Positions 9,340 through 18,311 are shown, counted from the first letter of the stretch. The stretch is 64,000 bases of DNA from CAWINY01 sp963837635 (GCA_963837635.1 CAWINY010000006.1:248001-312000); one strand, 5' to 3'. The notes: a model not told the origin generated them from the sequence alone. Program-made: numbers and translations.

Positions 9340-10890
9340 ATGGCATACAGCGACCTTCGCGAATGGATTACCGCCCTCGAGCGCGCCGGCGAGCTGAAGC
9401 GCGTGAAAGCCCCTGTCGATCCGATCCTTGAAATCACCGAGATCACCGACCGCGTCTCCAAGCGCGAAGGCCCGGCGCTGCTATTCGAGAACGTCAAGGA
9501 CCATCCCGGTTCGAAGGTGCTGATTAACCAGTTTGGTTCCACGCGCCGCATGAACCTGGCTCTGGGCGTGGATTCGCTGGATGCGGTTGCCGAGCGCCTG
9601 CGCATGTTCCTCGACGTGAAAAGCCCCGAAGGCCTGCTGGAGAAGATCAAGATGCTGCCCATGCTGGCCGACATGGGCAAGTTTTTCCCGAAGACGGTTT
9701 CCAGCGGTCCCTGCAAGGAAGTGATCAAGCGCGACAACTTCTCGCTGCTCGATTTTCCGGTGCTCAAGTGCTGGCCCAAGGACGGCGGCCGGTTCATCAC
9801 TCTGCCGTGCGTCATCACGCGCGACCCGCGCACCGGCAAGCGCAACGTCGGCATGTACCGCATGCAGGTTTACGACGAGCGCAGCACCGGCATGCACTGG
9901 CAGCGGCAGAAGGTGGCCGCCGAGCACTATCGCGAGCGCATGCGCACGGCGGCGGCAGGAGCTTCTGGGGAGTCCCGCGCCGCCGCGGTGGACGTGATGG
10001 CCCGCTCTTCCGGCGGATCGCGTCTTGCCGAGGGCAGTCGTCCTGAAGGACGTATGGAGGTCGCGGTCGCCATTGGCACCGATCCCACGCTGAGCTTTGC
10101 TGCCATCGTGCCCGCGCCGCCGGATGTCGAAGAGTTCATGATCGCCGGTTTCCTGCGCCAGAAGCCGGTCGAGCTGGTGCGCTGCGAGACGGTCGATCTG
10201 GAAGTTCCTGCGAGCGCGGAAATCGTGCTCGAGGGCTACGTCAACCTGGAAGAACTGCGCACCGAAGGCCCGTTTGGCGATCACACCGGGTTTTATTCGC
10301 TCGAAGACCTCTACCCGGTGTTCCACGTCACCTGCGTCACCCATCGCAAGAACCCGATTTACGCCACCACTATTGTCGGCAAGCCGCCGATGGAAGACGC
10401 ATGGATGGGCAAGGCGGTCGAGCGCATCTTCCTGCCGCTGATGAAGCTCTCGCTGCCGGAGATCGTGGATGTTCATCTGCCCGCGGAAGGCGTCTTCCAC
10501 AACCTGATGGTGGTCTCGATCAAGAAGTCCTACCCAGGGCAGGCACGCAAGGTGATGAACGGTATCTGGGCCATGGGGCAAGCCATGTTCACCAAATGCA
10601 TCGTGGTGGTGGACGAGGACTGCGATGTGCAGGACCTGCGCGAGGTCGTGCTGCGCGCGTTTAACAACATCGATCCCGAACGCGACATCCAGTTCACGCT
10701 GGGGCCGGTGGATTCGCTCGACCACGCATCGCGGCTGCCCGATTTTGGCTCCAAGATGGGCGTGGATGCCACGCGCAAATGGCCTAGCGAAGGCTTCACC
10801 CGCCCCTGGCCGGACGAGATCACCATGGACCCCGAAACCAAAGCCCGCGTGAGTGCCCGCTGGCGGGAATTAGGGATAGACTTGAAGTAG
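9340..10890 (+). CDS. ubiD: UbiD-family prenylated-FMN decarboxylase
   Basis: A 516-residue UbiD family member, which decarboxylates an aromatic or unsaturated acid using prenylated FMN supplied by UbiX. The family's conserved EGPFGDHTGFYS motif (about residues 307-318) carries the catalytic acid, and the prFMN-binding residues lie around RNVGMYRMQV and the Mn2+ region. Other family words: GKPPMED, LPVEGVFHN-like LPAEGVFHN, YPGQARKVM. A stretch at about residues 205-240 rich in Ala, Gly and Ser lies between two core strands and appears lineage-specific. Likely role in menaquinone or ubiquinone synthesis, but specificity cannot be read from sequence. Divergent from gap. Confidence 0.92.
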   Translation: MAYSDLREWITALERAGELKRVKAPVDPILEITEITDRVSKREGPALLFENVKDHPGSKVLINQFGSTRRMNLALGVDSLDAVAERLRMFLDVKSPEGLLEKIKMLPMLADMGKFFPKTVSSGPCKEVIKRDNFSLLDFPVLKCWPKDGGRFITLPCVITRDPRTGKRNVGMYRMQVYDERSTGMHWQRQKVAAEHYRERMRTAAAGASGESRAAAVDVMARSSGGSRLAEGSRPEGRMEVAVAIGTDPTLSFAAIVPAPPDVEEFMIAGFLRQKPVELVRCETVDLEVPASAEIVLEGYVNLEELRTEGPFGDHTGFYSLEDLYPVFHVTCVTHRKNPIYATTIVGKPPMEDAWMGKAVERIFLPLMKLSLPEIVDVHLPAEGVFHNLMVVSIKKSYPGQARKVMNGIWAMGQAMFTKCIVVVDEDCDVQDLREVVLRAFNNIDPERDIQFTLGPVDSLDHASRLPDFGSKMGVDATRKWPSEGFTRPWPDEITMDPETKARVSARWRELGIDLK

Positions 10891-10910
10891 TATTGACTCG
10901 ATTGTGCTTT

Positions 10911-11045
10911 GAAAGGGCCCGGCTTTAGCCGGGCCGCTTTGAACCGCATGAAAGCAGGCTTTAGCCCCTGAGGGACGGCCCGCACGGCTGAAGCCGCTAG
11001 TCAAAACAAGCGGCTTGCGGCGCGTTTGAAGCCGCGCCCCTTCTA
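10911..11045. repeat. GGCCCGGCTTTAGCC hairpin cluster after ubiD
   Basis: GGCCCGGC (10916-10923) and GCCGGGCC (10928-10935) form an eight-base stem with a TTTA loop 25 bases after the ubiD stop. Further GGCTTTAGCC and GGCTGAAGCCGC units follow to about 11045. It may end ubiD transcription, although there is no long T run; it also looks like a dispersed repeat family. Confidence 0.55.
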
Positions 11046-11085
11046 AAGATCGCTTTTTTCAAAGACGCTTGATGGTGGAAACATC

Positions 11086-11781
11086 TTGTTGGATCTTGTC
11101 GCAACTCTGAAGCCCGCTGTCCTGATAGTCGCTATTTTGCTCGGCATCGCCGCAACCCCTCAACCAGCTTGGGGCTCGCAAAGGACATCTTCTGATCCGG
11201 CAGCCCACAACCCTTCACAGCAGCGAACAGAGAACCCTTCGCCCGACGCACAGAATAGCGACCGCGACTCGCGGCAGGGAAATCTGGAGGATGTGCCGCG
11301 CTCTTCAGAGCCCGCCCCTCCCGCTCGCGATAACGAAAGCTCCAGCAAAACCACGAAGGTCAATCTTGCGCCTCCGCCGGGCGAGCCGGACTTCCGCATC
11401 GGCGGCGGTGATGTTGATGTTCGCGCAGGGGTTAACGAGACCAAGCCTTGGAACCCGCACAAGTCCGACAAGGACGTTGAAGTGGGAGATTTTTACTATA
11501 AGCGGCAGAACTACCGGGCCGCGGAGAGCCGCTATCGCGAGGCGCTCTATTGGATGGACAACAACGCCCTCGCCAACTTCCGCCTGGCACAGACTCTCGA
11601 GCAACTCGGGCGATATCAGGAGGCCACCAAGTATTACCGCCAGTACGTCAGCATCCTGCCCCGAGGGAACGAAGCGAACGAGGCGCACAAGGCTGTTGAC
11701 CGGCTGGCCAACAAGCCCGATCAGCCCACCAAGGCGACTGCTCAGGAACCGCAACTGCCGCAGGAGCCGTATGGTCGTTAG
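11086..11781 (+). CDS. Secreted TPR-repeat protein
   Basis: 231 residues. An N-terminal hydrophobic segment ending PQPAWGS looks like a signal peptide with cleavage near residue 30, so the protein is probably periplasmic. A low-complexity Ser/Pro/Asp region (31-90) is followed by at least two TPR-like helix pairs (KDVEVGDFYYKRQNYRAAESRYREAL and NALANFRLAQTLEQLGRYQEA, about 125-190). The start is uncertain: the frame opens with TTG codons at 11086 and 11089. The TAG stop is supplied by a TCGTTAG repeat. Partner unknown. Confidence 0.7.
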   Translation: MLDLVATLKPAVLIVAILLGIAATPQPAWGSQRTSSDPAAHNPSQQRTENPSPDAQNSDRDSRQGNLEDVPRSSEPAPPARDNESSSKTTKVNLAPPPGEPDFRIGGGDVDVRAGVNETKPWNPHKSDKDVEVGDFYYKRQNYRAAESRYREALYWMDNNALANFRLAQTLEQLGRYQEATKYYRQYVSILPRGNEANEAHKAVDRLANKPDQPTKATAQEPQLPQEPYGR

Positions 11782-11811
11782 TCGTTAGCCGTTAGCGAAG
11801 AGGGCAGGAGT

Positions 11812-13365
11812 TCAGCTATGCTTAGCGCCTCTCCTAGCCCTTCGCAAATCGTAAATCTCGAGATTTCCACTCTGATAGACCATGCCCACCACCTTCATGT
11901 CGCGCCGGATCTGCGGCACGTTAAAGGCCCAGACGTAATCGAAACAGGCACGCGCCTGGTTCCAATCCAATGGCTGGGTGTACTGCAAGTCCCAGAACTC
12001 ATCGGGCGTGTACTTGTTATAAGTGATGCGCAGCGGAGTCTGCCCAGGCAAGTCGAATAGATACGGTGAAAAGGCTCCCCGCCGGATCACGGCGTAGGCC
12101 CAGAAATGTGCGTAGCTGTTTAGGATTTCCTCCGCGGAGTCGCGCCGCACCACCAGGGGAAGAATTCGCGAGTTGCGCGGCAACTTCTCAAATCCGGCAG
12201 CGATGTTCTTTAGTTCCGATTGTTGGTGGCGGAAAGAACCGCTGATGTCCACCATGCGGACAGCGAAGATAACCAGACCAACCAAAACCAGGACCCACTG
12301 CCGCTTCCCGAGATTAGCCACGGCCAGCAAAACGAGCATCGCGGCCGGAACCAGGCGGATATCGACATCCCAGGTCTCGCCAACGCCCTGCGGCGCAGCC
12401 AGGTAGATAGCGAACAGGGTGGCGGCCACTGCCAGCCACGCATAGTGGATCCGAAACTGTCGATTGCCCAGCCAGCCCAGCAGCAGGCAACTAGCCATCG
12501 CCAGGAACAGGGGAAGAATGAACCCATCCTTGTAGGCGTAGGTGAGGACCTCACGAATGCTTACGAACTTCTGGGAAAACTCCCGGAACACGATCTCATG
12601 GCCGTTGTGTACGCCGATTCCCGACCAGACAAAAAACACCACCCCGGGGACAAACAGAGGTACCGACTTCACAAACTGTCGCCAACGGGCAGAGAACAAA
12701 GCATAGCCACAACAAATCGTGCCCGCGATCAGGAATCCGATCAGGTGTGTGAAGTAGGTCGCGGTGGCGAGCAGCATTGCCGCCGTCCAGCGTCCGCTGC
12801 CGGGCTTCTTGAGCCAGCGCAGGTACAACGCTGCAGTGGTGAAGCACAGCGCCAGGCTCAACTGGAAGTTGAGGAACCCTTCCAGGAAGAACAGGTCGTA
12901 GGCGGCGATCGCGGCGAAAATCGCCAGCCCGTCGTTGCCCGGATTAGCTTCCCGCAGGAAGAACCACACGGCGGGAGCTAAGGCCAGAGCGCAAAGGGTG
13001 ATGAAGATCTTTCCCGCCAACTCCACCGGGACCAGCGATTGCAGACCCATGAGCACGAGGTCCATTCCAAGGTAGGGATAGGGTCCCCATTGTGCGGAGT
13101 ACCAGTCCGAAAAATGGTAATTCGGGTCGTGCAGATGCATCAGCACGAAGCTACGCGCCAGGTGGTTTGGAAAATCGAGCAGTGGCGGGAAAGTCACTAT
13201 CCAGATCGGCAGTACCAGCGCGGTGGCGATGCCCACGATCAGCAACAGGGCGAGCCAGTTGAGTCCACGCGCACTCGACGGCGGGACTATCGTGCCACGC
13301 GGGCGTGCTGTAACCCCGGGCGCTTCAGCAGGAGTTTCGGGAACGGACTGAACCATTACATTCAT
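11812..13365 (-). CDS. Polytopic membrane protein, glycosyltransferase-C-like
   Basis: 517 residues with roughly ten hydrophobic segments, beginning at about residue 35 (LNWLALLLIVGIATALVLPI), and a C-terminal soluble part (about 385-510). A first-loop FPPLLDFPNHLAR segment resembles the acidic loop of GT-C/ArnT-type glycosyltransferases that use lipid-linked sugars, but I cannot match it to a characterised family. Expected in the inner membrane. Downstream neighbours are on the opposite strand. Conserved hypothetical; function inferred only from topology. Confidence 0.6.
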   Translation of the reverse strand: MNVMVQSVPETPAEAPGVTARPRGTIVPPSSARGLNWLALLLIVGIATALVLPIWIVTFPPLLDFPNHLARSFVLMHLHDPNYHFSDWYSAQWGPYPYLGMDLVLMGLQSLVPVELAGKIFITLCALALAPAVWFFLREANPGNDGLAIFAAIAAYDLFFLEGFLNFQLSLALCFTTAALYLRWLKKPGSGRWTAAMLLATATYFTHLIGFLIAGTICCGYALFSARWRQFVKSVPLFVPGVVFFVWSGIGVHNGHEIVFREFSQKFVSIREVLTYAYKDGFILPLFLAMASCLLLGWLGNRQFRIHYAWLAVAATLFAIYLAAPQGVGETWDVDIRLVPAAMLVLLAVANLGKRQWVLVLVGLVIFAVRMVDISGSFRHQQSELKNIAAGFEKLPRNSRILPLVVRRDSAEEILNSYAHFWAYAVIRRGAFSPYLFDLPGQTPLRITYNKYTPDEFWDLQYTQPLDWNQARACFDYVWAFNVPQIRRDMKVVGMVYQSGNLEIYDLRRARRGAKHS

Positions 13366-13427
13366 TAAAAGTGTCTCTGATTATTAAGGCGCATACAGGC
13401 CAGAGCTTGGTCATCAACGCGGCCGGG

Positions 13428-14210
13428 TCATTTCCAAACGATTACGCCCATGCGGAACAAATAGTGGGGGCGGATCTCAAGCCCGCGAGTTGGGACATTC
13501 TTAAGGATACCTTCAATTTCGGTCATCGTGTACGCCCGACGGACGGAAGCGATGGCGTCGTGTCGGGTCAGGCGGCTGCGGAACAGAGGCAGGCCCAGGC
13601 AAGTGAGGGCCAGGGACACCGCACTGCGGCGCAGATCATTGATGAGCACAGCGATGCGGCACACGCGCAACGCTTCGCCGATAAAGCGGACAATCTGCTC
13701 CGGTTCCAGGTGATGCACGAACAGCGAGCAGGTCACCAGATCGAAGCTCTCGTCGGCGAAGGGCAGCGCCAGCGCATCGCCGATCACGCGCACGCCATCG
13801 CTGTCCACGGTCGCTGCTTGTCGCGCCTGAAAACCCACCTTAGCCAAAACCGGGCTAGAGCCTGCCCTGAGCTTGTCGAAGGGGTGGGGCACCCGCTTGT
13901 CGAAGGGATGGGGCACGCTCGGGAGTCGGTGGGCAGGGGAGCGGTCGAGCAGAGTCCGCTCAATGCGGATCCCGCGCCGCGAGAGCCGGGTCGCTGCGCT
14001 GAACGTCACATCGCCGGAGGCCGCCGCCACGTCGAGCAGAGCGAACTCGCCGCAGGCGGTCGCCTGGACCACGCGGGTCAGCAGCGCCTGGGTCGTCGAA
14101 ATCCCGCCAAACAGCCGGTTGATGCGACGCAGGTCGGCCATGCTGGTGGCGATCTCGGCAGGCGTGCCGCTGTCGGAGTCGAGCAGTTCCGGGATGACGG
14201 TGCGACGCAT
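13428..14210 (-). CDS. Class I SAM-dependent methyltransferase
   Basis: 260 residues with a methyltransferase fold: the SAM-binding ALLDVAAASGDVTF (about 58-71), the DGVRVIGDALALPFADESFDLVTCSLFVHHL stretch with the acidic residue and post-motif III (about 137-170). Homologous proteins usually read straight from the second strand to the third; here about 25 residues (97-121) are coded by the DNA repeat at 13863-13916, which gives a duplicated PHPFDK peptide. The frame stays open, so the protein may still work. Substrate unknown; the start ATG is at 14210. Confidence 0.75.
   Translation of the reverse strand: MRRTVIPELLDSDSGTPAEIATSMADLRRINRLFGGISTTQALLTRVVQATACGEFALLDVAAASGDVTFSAATRLSRRGIRIERTLLDRSPAHRLPSVPHPFDKRVPHPFDKLRAGSSPVLAKVGFQARQAATVDSDGVRVIGDALALPFADESFDLVTCSLFVHHLEPEQIVRFIGEALRVCRIAVLINDLRRSAVSLALTCLGLPLFRSRLTRHDAIASVRRAYTMTEIEGILKNVPTRGLEIRPHYLFRMGVIVWK
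13863..13916. repeat. GAGCTTGTCGAAGG repeat inside the methyltransferase gene
   Basis: TGCCCTGAGCTTGTCGAAGG at 13863-13882 continues GGTGGGGCAC, followed by a second partial unit CGCTTGTCGAAGGGATGGGG ending GCAC at 13916. Repeats with this core are widely scattered between genes in many bacterial genomes. Here two units lie in frame within a coding region. Confidence 0.75.
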
Positions 14211-14284
14211 GGGCGGATCAGCAATCTCCCTCAGGAATCCGTTCCGATCCGCCTCAATCCTTCATTCTCCTCGCGAGGCTATCG

Positions 14285-14812
14285 TTATGCGACGCGCCGG
14301 TGTGCGGTTTCCAGCGGGGCGTCCTCGTGGTCCTCGAACGTAGGAGTCACCTCAACCGCTTGGGGGAGCTTTTCCAGCAGCCGGACACAGCGGTTCCAGC
14401 GCAGAACGGCGTCATCGTTATTCGGCGGATGGATCTTCTCTGCCCGCTCGAAGCAACGCATGGCATCCTGGAACATGTTGACGAGACTCTGCGGCAGCGC
14501 GCCAGCCCGCATCTGTGCCTTGGCGCGCCGCTCGTGCAACAGGCCCATGTAGTACTCCCGCTCGTAGGGAGCGCTGAGCCGCTGAAAAATGCTCACCACC
14601 TCGGCATAGCGGTCGGAGCCTTGTCCGGCGAATTGGTCGGTTATCGCCAGACCCAGCGTCCGGAGCGCGACCTGGTCTTCCGGGGCAATCGCCAGAATGT
14701 CATGGCAGATCGATTCCGCCTCTTCCGGCTCACGCAGGCAACGATACAGGTGCGCCTTGTTGAGAGCTTCGGAAATGCCGCTCCAGGAAATGGTCTTCAA
14801 TTTGATTTCCAC
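14285..14812 (-). CDS. TPR-like conserved hypothetical protein
   Basis: I start at a GTG at 14812 because GGAGG lies five bases upstream; the frame runs to 14956 without support. 175 residues, all helical, with TPR-like spacing (ISEALNKAHLYRCLREPEEAESICHDILAIAPED) and no membrane segment or signal. Probably a protein-protein interaction module. Next gene on this strand, a flavoprotein fragment, is broken, so the locus may once have encoded a respiratory complex with an accessory protein; that is conjecture. Confidence 0.65.
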   Translation of the reverse strand: MEIKLKTISWSGISEALNKAHLYRCLREPEEAESICHDILAIAPEDQVALRTLGLAITDQFAGQGSDRYAEVVSIFQRLSAPYEREYYMGLLHERRAKAQMRAGALPQSLVNMFQDAMRCFERAEKIHPPNNDDAVLRWNRCVRLLEKLPQAVEVTPTFEDHEDAPLETAHRRVA

Positions 14813-14969
14813 AAGAACCTCCAAAATTGCGCCGGAGGCGCATCCGAAAATAGCCCAGGACGGTATCTTGGGTAGGCGTACCTTCGATATGGAAGTGCGG
14901 GAGGCTCGGCCAAGGCACGCTCTGGGCGACTCGCGGACGGTCAAGCAAAATTCCATAGCAGATATCCCG

Positions 14970-15116
14970 CTATCGCGGTTCCTGCCACTGCGCCGCCATA
15001 CAGAGGGAAACCACCGCTATGCTGAGTTTGCGATTCAATTCCGCGGCGGCAATGGCGGCCCGCAGCCCTGCAGCTCCGCCACCTACGAGGAGAACGTCGT
15101 GAGAGGAGACATCCAT
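14970..15116 (-). pseudogene. N-terminal remnant of an SdhA/FrdA-type flavoprotein
   Basis: Starting at the ATG at 15116 the frame reads MDVSSHDVLLVGGGAAGLRA and then AIAAAELNRKLSIAVVSL: the FAD-binding dinucleotide motif GGGAAGLRAAIAAAE at the N terminus of succinate dehydrogenase/fumarate reductase flavoprotein subunits. The similarity then stops; the remaining ~550 residues of such a protein are absent and a TPR-like gene follows. This is a deletion remnant of a large enzyme gene. Confidence 0.65.
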
Positions 15117-15316
15117 ACTCCCGCGAGATATCCCGGCCGGGAACGGAGGCGGCCCCAACCACGCGACGTGCTTGTTGGGGGACGCCGACCGAGACCGTCC
15201 CGGACCACGGATTGTTCAACTAAGAAGGAAAGGCTCCAGAAGGGGTTGCTCTGGCCGGAGTCACCATCTTCAGGTTCGGCATGATAGCGAGCGAGCGTTG
15301 GTGACCGCTGTCCTCT

Positions 15317-15910
15317 TCACTGGACCTTTTGCAATCGCTCAATCAGTTTTTGGGCCAGATTTTCCTCGGATTCCGACCACAGCACGCGCCCACTGATGCC
15401 GCAGTTCTTTTCGACCGCGCTGGTGAAGGCTACCAGTTTGGCCACGTTCACCTTGATGTGCTCTTCCGCAATGGCGGTCAACTCCAGTTCCTCTTGGAGA
15501 AAGGGCACATCGAGTCCGAAGTCCAGCTGCACGTGGCCCATCTGCTGGAAAGCGCCTTCCTCGAACTCGAGGCCGTGCGCGATGATGCGTACCGTCTGAG
15601 GTGCCAGCGCCACCTGGCCGTTGTCTTCGTCCGCCGTCCAAAGATCCCAGGCACACTCGAACACATAGGCATGATCGGAGTGAAGAAACTCGTTTGCGAT
15701 GGAAGCGGCCTGCTCCGGATCAAGGCCTGGGCGGAAGCGGCGTTCCAGCACGGTGGACTCGCTCCAGGATACCGGGTGAATCGACAGGTACGTCACTCCG
15801 GGCCGCGACGCGGAAAAGGGAAACTGGCGCAGGACGGAGAGCGTGCGCGGCAACATCTCCTGCGGCGCAAAATGCGGGAACCACAAACTCAGATACAGAG
15901 GATCAGCCAT
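15317..15910 (-). CDS. Conserved hypothetical protein
   Basis: 197 residues, soluble, mixed alpha/beta, with no motif I recognise. Begins MADPLYLSLWFPHFAPQEMLPR with a normal ATG. Composition is typical of the surrounding core genes, and codon use is ordinary. It is the last core gene before tRNA-Glu and island 1. Function unknown. Confidence 0.65.
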   Translation of the reverse strand: MADPLYLSLWFPHFAPQEMLPRTLSVLRQFPFSASRPGVTYLSIHPVSWSESTVLERRFRPGLDPEQAASIANEFLHSDHAYVFECAWDLWTADEDNGQVALAPQTVRIIAHGLEFEEGAFQQMGHVQLDFGLDVPFLQEELELTAIAEEHIKVNVAKLVAFTSAVEKNCGISGRVLWSESEENLAQKLIERLQKVQ

Positions 15911-16067
15911 GGAAGTCCTTTAGCCGCGGCGTCCGGGCGCAGGCGTTGCCTTTGCTCGTGTAATTGTCCATCGCCCGCGACGGGGCTGCCCGCACTCGCT
16001 AGCTTTACAGCGAACGCGAACGGCTGATACGATACACCCTTTGAGCAATAACCCTGCCAACGTAAGC

Positions 16068-16145
16068 GTCCCTGTCGTCTAGCCCGGCCTAGGACATCGC
16101 CCTTTCACGGCGGTAACGCGGGTTCGAATCCCGCCGGGGACGCCA
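16068..16145 (+). tRNA. tRNA-Glu (anticodon TTC)
   Basis: A cloverleaf is visible: acceptor GTCCCTG pairs with CGGGGAC, the anticodon stem CCGCC-type pair encloses the loop CTTTCAC with TTC as anticodon, the T arm is CGGGTTCGAATCCCG, and CCA is encoded at 16143-16145. Its 3' half serves as the attachment site of island 1 and is intact after integration. Confidence 0.95.
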
Positions 16146-16150
16146 TGATT
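16099..16150 (+). repeat. attL of island 1
   Basis: A 52-bp sequence starting GCCCTTTCACGG and ending CGCCATGATT, covering the 3' half of tRNA-Glu plus five bases past the CCA. An exact direct copy lies at 24515-24566. Integration into the 3' end of a tRNA gene with restoration of the gene is typical of tyrosine integrases. Confidence 0.9.
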
Positions 16151-16190
16151 ATAAATGACTTACATTAAATCCGGCTTCGTCATCAAAGCC

Positions 16191-16221
16191 CGTCTGTGAC
16201 GCTATTGTGACGATTCCCCCT
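16191..16221. repeat. 31-bp repeat, left copy
   Basis: Begins CGTCTGTGACGCTATTGTGA and ends CGATTCCCCCT; exact direct copy at 24373-24403. It contains two TGTGACG-like boxes eleven bases apart. It lies 41 bases inside attL and includes the integrase stop codon. Candidate arm-type binding site for integrase or excisionase. Confidence 0.7.
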
Positions 16222-17344
16222 CTTTTTGCACCTCTTCTCCGGCCTTTTCCTCTTCTTCCGTCTCTTCAGGTGCCGGAGCCAGTGAAAGCACCCCATCAAG
16301 GCGTTTAGCGGCGTCCAACAAGAACGGCTGCGACAGGTGGGCATACCTATCGGTCATTCGCGGGTCGCTGTGGCCTAGCAGCTTTTGCAGGGTGTGCAGA
16401 TCGACGTTGTTCATGCGGAGCATGGAAGCGTAATGGTGACGCAGATCATGCAGGGAGAAGTCGGATACCCCGGCATCTTCACACGCCCGGATAAAAGCCA
16501 CGGTCACCCGTGCAGGTGTCACGCCGGGGAATAGCAGCCCTCTCAGCTTATGCGTACCAGCGCCCATGGACGTGAGTACCTGCAATGCCAGATCGTTGAT
16601 GAGGGCGGGCCGCTCTTTCCCGCTCTTCGTGTGCCGCAGCCGCATCTCCCGGCGTGGGATGCTGACATCCTCCCATCGGATTCTCAGCATCTCGCCGCGC
16701 CTCATGCCTGTGGCCACGGCAAGACCCGCGATAGGCCGCAGCCATTCAGGACAGGCTCGCAGCACCTTGCCTAACTCTGCGGCTGAAAGGTAACGGACGC
16801 GGCCTTCCGGCGCTTTGGGAACAGGCGCGCGGTTTGCTGGATTGACCAAAATCTTTTCCCCTTCGACTGCGATATTGAAAAGGCGCTTGAGCACGTTCAC
16901 CTCTTTGATGATGGTGCCGTCACCCGCCTCACCCGTGCGGGTGTTGATGTAGGCGGCCACGTCCTTGCGCCTTATTCTGGCGAGCTGCATCTTTCCGAAG
17001 AACGGTTTCAGGTGTGTCTCCACAATGCCTTTTTGCCGCTCATACTCAGCTTGTGACAGCTTGCCTTTTGCGACTTTCGACGCGATGCGCCGCTTTTGGT
17101 AGTCGAGAAACTCATCAGCGAATGCGGCGAATGAGGCTTCGCTTAGCAACGGCTTGCCGAACTTGATGGCCTCTTCGACCTTCAGTTTTTCGGCGGCGAG
17201 CGCATCCTTCGCCTGCTGCAAGGTGGCAACATCGAAACGGCGGCGAACACGGCGGCCTTGTGCGTCCGTCCATGATCCCCAGAAGCCCGCCGTATCGGGC
17301 CGGGTGTAGATGCCGTCTTTGCGCTGAATCGCTTTCTTAGGCAT
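16202..17344 (-). CDS. Tyrosine-recombinase integrase of island 1
   Basis: Catalyses integration and excision at the tRNA-Glu site. Start at the ATG at 17344 (MPKKAIQRKDGIYTR), with GGAGGAG just upstream; the frame continues 94 codons further but overlaps the next gene. 380 residues: an N-terminal arm-binding domain, a SAM-like core-binding domain (about 75-165), and the catalytic domain with R in TGMRRGEM, K in TKSGKERP, H-x-x-R in SLHDLRHHYAS, H in LLGHSDPRMT, and the tyrosine in TDRYAHLS. Acidic C-terminal tail. The last codons overlap a 31-bp repeat also present near attR. Overlaps the upstream zinc-binding gene by eight bases, so they are probably one transcript. Confidence 0.95.
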   Translation of the reverse strand: MPKKAIQRKDGIYTRPDTAGFWGSWTDAQGRRVRRRFDVATLQQAKDALAAEKLKVEEAIKFGKPLLSEASFAAFADEFLDYQKRRIASKVAKGKLSQAEYERQKGIVETHLKPFFGKMQLARIRRKDVAAYINTRTGEAGDGTIIKEVNVLKRLFNIAVEGEKILVNPANRAPVPKAPEGRVRYLSAAELGKVLRACPEWLRPIAGLAVATGMRRGEMLRIRWEDVSIPRREMRLRHTKSGKERPALINDLALQVLTSMGAGTHKLRGLLFPGVTPARVTVAFIRACEDAGVSDFSLHDLRHHYASMLRMNNVDLHTLQKLLGHSDPRMTDRYAHLSQPFLLDAAKRLDGVLSLAPAPEETEEEEKAGEEVQKEGESSQ

Positions 17345-18215
17345 AACTACTCCTCCGTTTAATTTCAACAGCGTTTCTGCTGACCCACTTTTGCGTAACG
17401 CGCGGCAACGAGCGGCGCACTTCTTTGATCTTGGCTGCAACCCACAGCGCTTGATTCGGATGGGCGTCTGGCGTCCATTGTGACCAGAACTTCGCTGCGA
17501 GCCTAAGCAGGGCGGCTTTATCCTTTTTTCGCTGTATGTCCGTGCCCGCGCCCTTCGAATGCTTTGCGCAGTACGCGCCGCGCTTAAAACACTCCTGTAG
17601 CTTTGACCGCTTGAAATAGGTTCCACACCCGCGCTTCAGGCACTTGGCAATGGTGTACTTGAACTCGGAATCTAGCAGCGTAAACATGAGGCGCATTGCC
17701 TCATGGGCGGCGAAGTCTCCGCTCGCTGATGGTTCGGCGGGTATCGCACACAAAACCTCGCCCCACTCTTGCACACGCACTTGCAAGGGGTTCTGTGCGT
17801 GGAAGGATTTCAGCTTTTTAAGAAGAGCGCCGGAAAGGTGGCGCGCCCACGGAGTCTCTCTGTCCTCTGCGTCATAGCCGCTTTGAATCCACTGGTCGAT
17901 GTGCTCCCGCAACAGTACCGCTACGGCGGGCCATGCCGCAGACTGGCGGCGAATAAGCGTCTGCCGGAAAACATGGTCAAACATGAACTGCGTAGCATGC
18001 CGGTACACCATATAGTTTGCGAGTATCTCAGCGGGGAAGTCTGCTGGTTCTTTGCCCCAGTGCTCAATAGGCCGCATCGCCCATTCCCGCAAACCGTCCG
18101 TTCCCGGCGGCAGTGACGCGAGGAACTGAGCGCGCACAGAAAAGTCTATGGGGAGTGGGTCTCCATTCAACAGCGCCAAGACGAAATCTGCGTCAAACCC
18201 TTGTGTTACCTGCAT
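17337..18215 (-). CDS. Putative zinc-binding protein upstream of integrase
   Basis: 292 residues. The middle is helical with no motif; the C-terminal half has a cysteine cluster (KCLKRGCGTYFKRSK, then LQECFKRGAYCAKH, about residues 193-223) that could bind zinc in the manner of CGNR-type fingers, followed by a basic tail. It overlaps the integrase start by eight bases and so is probably co-transcribed. It could be a DNA-binding accessory factor for excision or replication, or a regulator; this is inference. ATG at 18215. Confidence 0.6.
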   Translation of the reverse strand: MQVTQGFDADFVLALLNGDPLPIDFSVRAQFLASLPPGTDGLREWAMRPIEHWGKEPADFPAEILANYMVYRHATQFMFDHVFRQTLIRRQSAAWPAVAVLLREHIDQWIQSGYDAEDRETPWARHLSGALLKKLKSFHAQNPLQVRVQEWGEVLCAIPAEPSASGDFAAHEAMRLMFTLLDSEFKYTIAKCLKRGCGTYFKRSKLQECFKRGAYCAKHSKGAGTDIQRKKDKAALLRLAAKFWSQWTPDAHPNQALWVAAKIKEVRRSLPRVTQKWVSRNAVEIKRRSSYA

Positions 18216-18311
18216 ATAATTATGCTATACCAAAAGGCTACAAGATGCACCGATAATAAATCGACACAACCGAACTGCGGGAGCTAAGGTTGCGAACATT
18301 GGAGGTTGAAG

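Noticed and set aside
9940..10060. Ala/Gly/Ser-rich insert in UbiD as a possible repeat invasion
   Set aside because: Not a clean copy of any repeat seen elsewhere in the window, and such inserts look lineage-specific in this family.
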